Shown piece by piece: positions 59,863 to 64,000 of a stretch of 64,000 bases of DNA (position 1 is its first letter; each line of letters begins with the position of its first letter). The DNA comes from Candidatus Sumerlaeota bacterium. GTDB lineage: Bacteria > Sumerlaeota > Sumerlaeia > SLMS01 > JAHLLQ01. The notes beneath the pieces are model-generated. The model made no database searches. It saw only the letters and a program-made list of their open reading frames with translations, and was not told the origin of the DNA. The translations under genes and the position numbers were made by a program. The stretch covers positions 1 through 64,000 of the forward strand of contig JASGMJ010000005.1 in NCBI GenBank assembly GCA_030156535.1, written 5' to 3'.

Positions 59863-60319
59863 CGAGCAGGCGCATCCCCAGAAACCGCGAGACGATTCCG
59901 GGAGACGTTCTCGGTTTTCAGTTTTCGGTTTTCCGTCCCAGCCGTATCCCGCCGCCTCTTTCCTGCCTTCCGTTTTACCTTCCTGCCACCCCGCGTCCTG
60001 CCGGAATGACAGGTGAACAGCTTGGCTTCGTGCCGCAGGGCGGGGCCGGGTAAGACGCCAAAAGGATTGCGCGCCCGAAGGGCTGGCGCCACTCTTGTTC
60101 AGGCTTCTCCCACTGGATCCGCGAAACGTGCCCCTGACAAGCCGGGCGCCGGTTTCCCCCCGAACAATGAAAGTTTCGACGATTCCTCCCTTCCGGGCTT
60201 GACAGCAGCCCCCCGGCCCTCCTACACATCTGCTCCCTTTCGGGCGGGGATTGCCCGCGGTGGCCCTTTGTCCTGCCCGGCCCCGAATCCCAGGAAGTTC
60301 ACCAGGTTCAGGTTTTTCA
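59863..60319. other. intergenic region upstream of rplU
   Basis: A heptamer array lies at 59908-59935 (TTCTCGG TTTTCAG TTTTCGG TTTTCCG). The rest leads to the rplU promoter at 60199-60228 and an mRNA leader of about 85 nt. No gene is supported. Confidence 0.6.
60199..60228 (+). promoter_or_regulatory. likely promoter of rplU-rpmA
   Basis: TTGACA (60199-60204) is separated by 18 bp from TACACA (60223-60228), a good -35 with a weaker -10. A start near 60235 would leave a leader of about 85 nt before rplU. Confidence 0.5.
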
Positions 60320-60655
60320 ATGACTTACGCGATTCTCCGCCAGGGTGGCCATCAGTATCGCGTCGCCCCCGGCGACGTCATCCAGATCGAAAAGATCGAC
60401 GTGGAAAAAGGCCAGCAAATCGAGATGGAGGACGTGCTCGTTCTGCACGACGGCTCCAAGCTCGAAATCGGCTCGCCTCGCGTCGAGGACACAATGGTCC
60501 AGGCCAAGGTTCTTCGCCACGGCCGCGGACGCAAAATCGTCGTCTTCAAGAAGAAGCGCCGCAAGGGCTACAGCAAGAAGCAGGGCCACCGGCAGGACTT
60601 CGTGGAAATCAAGATCACCGGAATCACCCATAACGGTCAGCCCGTCGGGGTCTGA
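60320..60655 (+). CDS. rplU: 50S ribosomal protein L21
   Basis: From ATG 60320 the protein is 111 residues: [20 protein letters not shown] opens it as usual for L21, followed by [20 protein letters not shown] and the basic core [25 protein letters not shown] (about 70-94), ending FVEIKITGI. It is a large-subunit protein binding 23S rRNA. It is followed 26 bp later by rpmA, the standard pair. Confidence 0.95.
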   Translation: MTYAILRQGGHQYRVAPGDVIQIEKIDVEKGQQIEMEDVLVLHDGSKLEIGSPRVEDTMVQAKVLRHGRGRKIVVFKKKRRKGYSKKQGHRQDFVEIKITGITHNGQPVGV

Positions 60656-60681
60656 TCCCGACACCACAGCGAGGCACTATC

Positions 60682-60957
60682 ATGGCACATAAAAAAGGCG
60701 TAGGCTCCAGTAGGAACGGGCGCGACTCCAACGGCCAGCGCCGTGGCGTCAAGGCCCACGACAACCAGCTCGTCACCGGCGGCAGCATCATCGTCCGCCA
60801 GTGCGGCAACAAGTTCTGGCCGGGCCGCAACGTCGGCCAGGGCAAGGACTTCACCATCTTCGCCAAGGTCCCCGGACACATCAAGTTCGAGACCAAAGGC
60901 ACCGGCAGGAAGTTCGTTCACATCATCCCGGCCGAAGAGTTCGCAGCGAACAACTGA
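60682..60957 (+). CDS. rpmA: 50S ribosomal protein L27
   Basis: The 91-residue protein starts [20 protein letters not shown], followed by [20 protein letters not shown] and [20 protein letters not shown], the L27 pattern. The N-terminus near the peptidyl-transferase centre has no cleavable extension here. It is followed by a strong terminator. Confidence 0.95.
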   Translation: MAHKKGVGSSRNGRDSNGQRRGVKAHDNQLVTGGSIIVRQCGNKFWPGRNVGQGKDFTIFAKVPGHIKFETKGTGRKFVHIIPAEEFAANN

Positions 60958-60982
60958 CGCTGCTTCTCCATCGTTTTCCCCT

Positions 60983-61020
60983 CGCGCCGCCTCTCCACCG
61001 GGAAGCGGCGCGTTTTCGTT
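60983..61020 (+). terminator. rho-independent terminator of rplU-rpmA
   Basis: CGCGCCGC (60983-60990) and GCGGCGCG (61005-61012) pair perfectly and are followed by TTTTCGTT. It ends 16 bp before the next gene's start. Confidence 0.85.
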
Positions 61021-61036
61021 TCCAGAAGGCTCTCCC

Positions 61037-61951
61037 GTGACTCCCGACGCTCCGCTCCCCCAACTGCTCGCCGATGCCCGCACCGCCGCTCTCCATGCCT
61101 GGGCCGGCATCGCCCACTACTATCGCGGCGACTTCGCTGTCTTCGACAAACCCGACGGACCCGCCACCGACGCCGACCGCAAGGCCGACCTCCTGATCGT
61201 CGAGTTTCTCACCCAACGCTATCCCCGCGATGTCTATGGCTACCTGACCGAGGAGTTCGAGAACGACCCCTCGCGCCTCGAACGCCGCCGCGTCTGGATC
61301 ATCGACCCCATCGATGGCACCAGCGAGTTCATGAAGGGCCAGCACGACTTCGCTGTCCACATCGGCCTGGCCGAACGGACAGGCGACGTCTCCGTCCCCA
61401 TCGTGGCCGTCGTCTACGTTCCCACCGCCGGAATGATGTTCACCGCCACTGCCGGTGGCGGCGCCTTCGTCGAAGTCGAACGCCGCGCGCCAGGCGCCGA
61501 TCCCTGGTGGGCGGCGTCCGATCCCGATCCCGCCACGGCCGATTTCGACGCACCGCGCCGCCTCGCCGTCAGCACCAGCCCCGGCAGCCCCAACCTCACC
61601 GCCGTCATCTCGAAATCCCACAGCACCCGCCGCCTGCGCGCCACCCTGGAGGCCATGCCCCTGGGCCGCACCTACCGGCGCGGCTCCGTCGGCGTCAAAA
61701 TGGCCGAGGTCGCCAGCGCCAACGCCGACTTCTACCTCAACACGGAAAACGGCAAGTGCAAGGAGTGGGACGTGTGCGCGCCGCACCTGATCCTGGAAGA
61801 AGCAGGCGGCCGCGTCACAGATCTACGCGGCCGCCCAATCACCTACAATCGCTCTGACGTGCGCACCGGCCGCGGCATCCTCGCCAGCAACAGCACCGCG
61901 CACGACTACCTGCTCGAAGAACTGACGAAGATTCCCGTCCTCTTCGAGTAA
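61037..61951 (+). CDS. inositol-monophosphatase-family phosphatase (CysQ-like)
   Basis: From GTG 61037 the protein is 304 residues, with AGAAGG 8 bp upstream. DADRKADLLIVEFL (about 45-58), GYLTEEFEND (about 68-77), WIIDPIDGTSEFMKG (about 86-100, the metal-binding DPIDGT motif) and EWDVCAPHLILEEAGG (about 244-259, WDxCAPxxIL) identify the family. The CAPHLILEEAGG ending and the length suit CysQ-like 3'(2'),5'-bisphosphate nucleotidases rather than plain inositol monophosphatase. Longer open frame upstream overlaps rpmA and is a shadow. Confidence 0.88.
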   Translation: MTPDAPLPQLLADARTAALHAWAGIAHYYRGDFAVFDKPDGPATDADRKADLLIVEFLTQRYPRDVYGYLTEEFENDPSRLERRRVWIIDPIDGTSEFMKGQHDFAVHIGLAERTGDVSVPIVAVVYVPTAGMMFTATAGGGAFVEVERRAPGADPWWAASDPDPATADFDAPRRLAVSTSPGSPNLTAVISKSHSTRRLRATLEAMPLGRTYRRGSVGVKMAEVASANADFYLNTENGKCKEWDVCAPHLILEEAGGRVTDLRGRPITYNRSDVRTGRGILASNSTAHDYLLEELTKIPVLFE

Positions 61952-61965
61952 AGCGCGGCCCGTTC

Positions 61966-63222
61966 TTACCCGCCCGACCCGTAAAGATAATCCACCATCA
62001 GCCCCGTCACGGCCCGGCGCGTCGGCGTCGTCACCGGCGGGTCCTTGCTGTAGACCGAGTTGGCCAGCAGCAACACGTACGCGTTCTTGTTCATGTCCAG
62101 CCACAGGTAGGTGCCCGTATAGCCCGTGTGCCCCACCCACGACCCGGCGGGTCCGTCCGGATGCGTGTAGGGAGCGCTGCTATAGACTCCCCAGCCCAAC
62201 CCGCGCTGGGTGATTTCGCCGCCCTTCGGATTTCCGTTCGCGTCGCGCCCCTTGTAGTCGGGCAGTGCCGCGTGAACACCCGTCATCAGGCGGATCGTCT
62301 CGGGCTTGAAGACGCGCACGCCGTTCAGCTCCCCTTCGTTGAGGATCATCTGGCAGTACTTCTCGAGATCGTGCACCGTGGAGAAGAGCCCCGCGTTGCC
62401 CGGGCAATGTTCCGGCGTCGAGCCGTAGTAGAACGCCAGCGGATCGTGCGTGCTGCCGGGCTGACGGCCTTCCGGCAACGAACCGGCAAACGTCGGCGCC
62501 CAACGCGCCACCATGTCCGGCCGCAGAACATACGCCGTGTCGTTCATCCCCAACGGCTGCCACACGCGCCGGCGCAGCAACGATTCCTGGCTCTCGCCCG
62601 CCACGATTTCGTTCAGCCGCGCCAACGTCAGGAAGTTCAGGCACGAGTAGTTGTAATACTCCGCCGTCGGATACTGCTTCTCCAGGCTCGCGATGCGATT
62701 GACCAGCGCGTCGCTCTGCGCGCCACCGTTGCGAATTGCCTCGGCCGTCTTCCAATTCTCATACGGCTTCAGCCCCGAACTGTGCGTCATCAGATCGCGA
62801 ATACGCACATCGCCCTTATCGTGCTCCGCGAACTGCGGCAGAATGTCCGCGACCCGCGTGTCGAGCGTCATCTTGCCGTCCTCGATCAGCAGCATCGTCG
62901 CCGTCGCCGTTCCCACGACCTTCGACACCGACGCCAGGTCGAACACCGTGTCCGTCGTCATCGGCACATCAGGATTGAGCGCCTTGTTCCCGATGGCGCG
63001 TTCCTCCAGCACCACGCCATCATGCCCCACGGCCAGCACCGCGCCCGGCATGACGCCCTTGGCAATCGCGTCGAGCACCTTCTGCTCCATCTGCGAGGCA
63101 ATCTCTGCGGGCAACGGCTCCACCTCGGGGGCCTTCGCACAGGCAAGGCTCGACAACGCCAGCGCCACAACTGCGGCAGTTCTTAGCGCAAGGCTTCTGT
63201 ACTCCTGAAAACGGACCATCAT
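61966..63222 (-). CDS. serine hydrolase lipoprotein (beta-lactamase class C-like)
   Basis: From ATG 63222 (AGGAG 5 bp upstream) the protein is 418 residues, with a lipoprotein signal ending SLAC. FDLASVSKVVGTA (about 94-106) holds the SxxK nucleophile, AEYYNYSCLNFL (about 183-194) the YxN-like motif and WVGHTGYTGTYLW (about 361-373) the HTG motif. Class C-type serine hydrolases include esterases and peptidases; real drug resistance is not implied. It is convergent with the phosphatase gene, with stops 14 bp apart. Confidence 0.88.
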   Translation of the reverse strand: MMVRFQEYRSLALRTAAVVALALSSLACAKAPEVEPLPAEIASQMEQKVLDAIAKGVMPGAVLAVGHDGVVLEERAIGNKALNPDVPMTTDTVFDLASVSKVVGTATATMLLIEDGKMTLDTRVADILPQFAEHDKGDVRIRDLMTHSSGLKPYENWKTAEAIRNGGAQSDALVNRIASLEKQYPTAEYYNYSCLNFLTLARLNEIVAGESQESLLRRRVWQPLGMNDTAYVLRPDMVARWAPTFAGSLPEGRQPGSTHDPLAFYYGSTPEHCPGNAGLFSTVHDLEKYCQMILNEGELNGVRVFKPETIRLMTGVHAALPDYKGRDANGNPKGGEITQRGLGWGVYSSAPYTHPDGPAGSWVGHTGYTGTYLWLDMNKNAYVLLLANSVYSKDPPVTTPTRRAVTGLMVDYLYGSGG

Positions 63223-63429
63223 TCCTGCTCCTGACAACATGGGCGTCTGTCCGGCACGCGATCACCACGCAACCGACTGCCCCCCGAGCGTGACACGAGG
63301 CACACAGGCGAGCAATGCGGAAGTGGGCGCGGAGGATTCACGAAATCCCCGTGCACCTCGCCTCGGCTCGCTCAACGGAACGCCGGTCGGCTCCCGTCCT
63401 TGCCGTTGCTTTCGGATGCTGTAGTCCTG

Positions 63430-64000
63430 CTAGCCCTCGTACACCGCCGTGCCCACGCGCACGAGCGTCGCGCCTTCCTCGACGGCGACTTCGAAGTCGT
63501 TGGTCATGCCCATGCTGAGGTGCGGCAGCGGCAGGCCCGTCTCTGCGCGCAGGCGTTCGGCCAGTTCGCGCAGGCCACGGAAGACCGGGCGCGCGGCCTC
63601 GGGGTCCTCCACCAGTGGCGCCATCGTCATCAACCCAACACACTCCAGATTCGGCAGGCTGGCAACGTGGCGGACGAGCGCGGCGGCGGCGCCCGGTTCG
63701 ACTCCCGCCTTCTGCTCCTCGCCCGCGATGTTCACCTGGACAAGGCACCGCACCGTGCCCCCCTTCCGCGCGAAGGCCTTCCCGATGGCGTCGGCCGCGT
63801 CGGCGCGGTCGATGGAATGCACCCAGACAAACAGGCCCGGCAGATACTTTGCCTTGTTCGTTTGCAGGCGCCCGATCAGGTGCCAGTCGATTCCGGCAGG
63901 AAACTGGGGGATTTTCTCGCGTCCGTCCTGAACGCGGCTTTCGCCGAAGTTGCAGATGCCGAGGGCGTGCAGCTCGCGGGTCTGCTCGACGGGGCGATAC
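63430..64000 (-). CDS. YggS-family PLP homeostasis protein, 5' end outside the window
   Basis: The visible part, about 190 residues of the C-terminal side, has FGESRVQDGREKIPQFPAGI, WHLIGRLQTNKAKYLPGLFV, then LVQVNIAGEEQKAGVEPGAA, LECVGLMTMAPL and LSMGMTNDFEVAVEEGATLV near the end. These are YggS/PROSC motifs. The pyridoxal-phosphate lysine lies in the missing N-terminal part. The family controls cellular PLP levels. The frame is open to the window edge, so the gene continues beyond 64000. Confidence 0.92.
   Translation of the reverse strand, partial: YRPVEQTRELHALGICNFGESRVQDGREKIPQFPAGIDWHLIGRLQTNKAKYLPGLFVWVHSIDRADAADAIGKAFARKGGTVRCLVQVNIAGEEQKAGVEPGAAAALVRHVASLPNLECVGLMTMAPLVEDPEAARPVFRGLRELAERLRAETGLPLPHLSMGMTNDFEVAVEEGATLVRVGTAVYEG

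Noticed and set aside
60743-61036. Extended N-terminus for the phosphatase gene overlapping rpmA
   Set aside because: It would overlap rpmA and its terminator; the GTG at 61037 has its own ribosome site and fits family length.

Overview
The window is 64 kb of G+C-rich bacterial chromosome. It carries a Gram-negative-type gene set: lipoproteins, an OmpA-family lipoprotein, type II fatty-acid synthesis genes and periplasmic binding proteins. No single gene identifies the lineage. The mix of a DUF1385 protein, DUF1573, lamin-tail-domain secreted proteins, an EF-G-2 type factor, a pseudopilin-like C-terminal module and many dispersed intergenic repeats resembles uncultured members of the PVC/FCB-adjacent phyla (for example Sumerlaeota, Hydrogenedentota or Planctomycetota). 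That placement is an inference of low certainty.

Layout. 1-3190: the end of an integrated phage-like element (replication initiator with an internal iteron cluster, ERCC4-type nuclease, small membrane protein) that stops at the 3' end of a tRNA-Gly gene. 3541-6946: phosphate uptake operon pstSCAB. 7278-8906: NhaC-type antiporter. 9370-12849: three secreted or anchored proteins of visibly lower G+C (LolA-like, DUF1573, class A beta-lactamase-like), flanked by inverted copies of a palindromic repeat. 13251-15770: secreted EndA-type nuclease with a lamin-tail domain. 15897-19435: DUF1385, DCC thiol oxidoreductase, a ModE-type regulator and a ModA-ModB fusion behind a promoter overlapped by a likely ModE box. 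19465-20094: a MITE-like element duplicated in tandem against the icd terminator.

20120-28625 is mostly minus strand: icd, a small membrane protein, YkgJ-type protein, DUF2959 lipoprotein, glgA, rsmE, hpt and a cluster of unknowns. 28884-30332: B12-binding radical SAM protein. 30473-36078 (minus): rpmF-plsX-fabH-fabD, then a membrane protein, then fabG. 36254-37105: CysZ/EI24-like protein. 37190-38350: eight tandem copies of a 150-bp unit. 38396-43933: TPR protein, VanY-type peptidase, rpmE, Trm112-like protein and an EF-G-2 type factor. 44095-51771 (minus): a lamin-tail secreted protein, an ECF sigma factor with a membrane TPR partner, and an ABC exporter with a TPR protein. 51927-58797: folate cyclo-ligase, MDR dehydrogenase, Rsm22-type methyltransferase, acetyltransferase, MerR regulator, WecA-type transferase and OmpA lipoprotein. 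58912-64000: an orphan DppB-type permease, rplU-rpmA, an inositol-monophosphatase-family enzyme, a serine hydrolase and a partial yggS.

Most intergenic spaces of any size are filled with a few repeat families: a roughly 100-bp unit with three hairpins, heptamer arrays of two types, a repeat built on CACCACGGAGACACGGAG, and the 150-bp tandem array. These were read by eye. No homology search or folding program was run, so product names rest on motif recognition.
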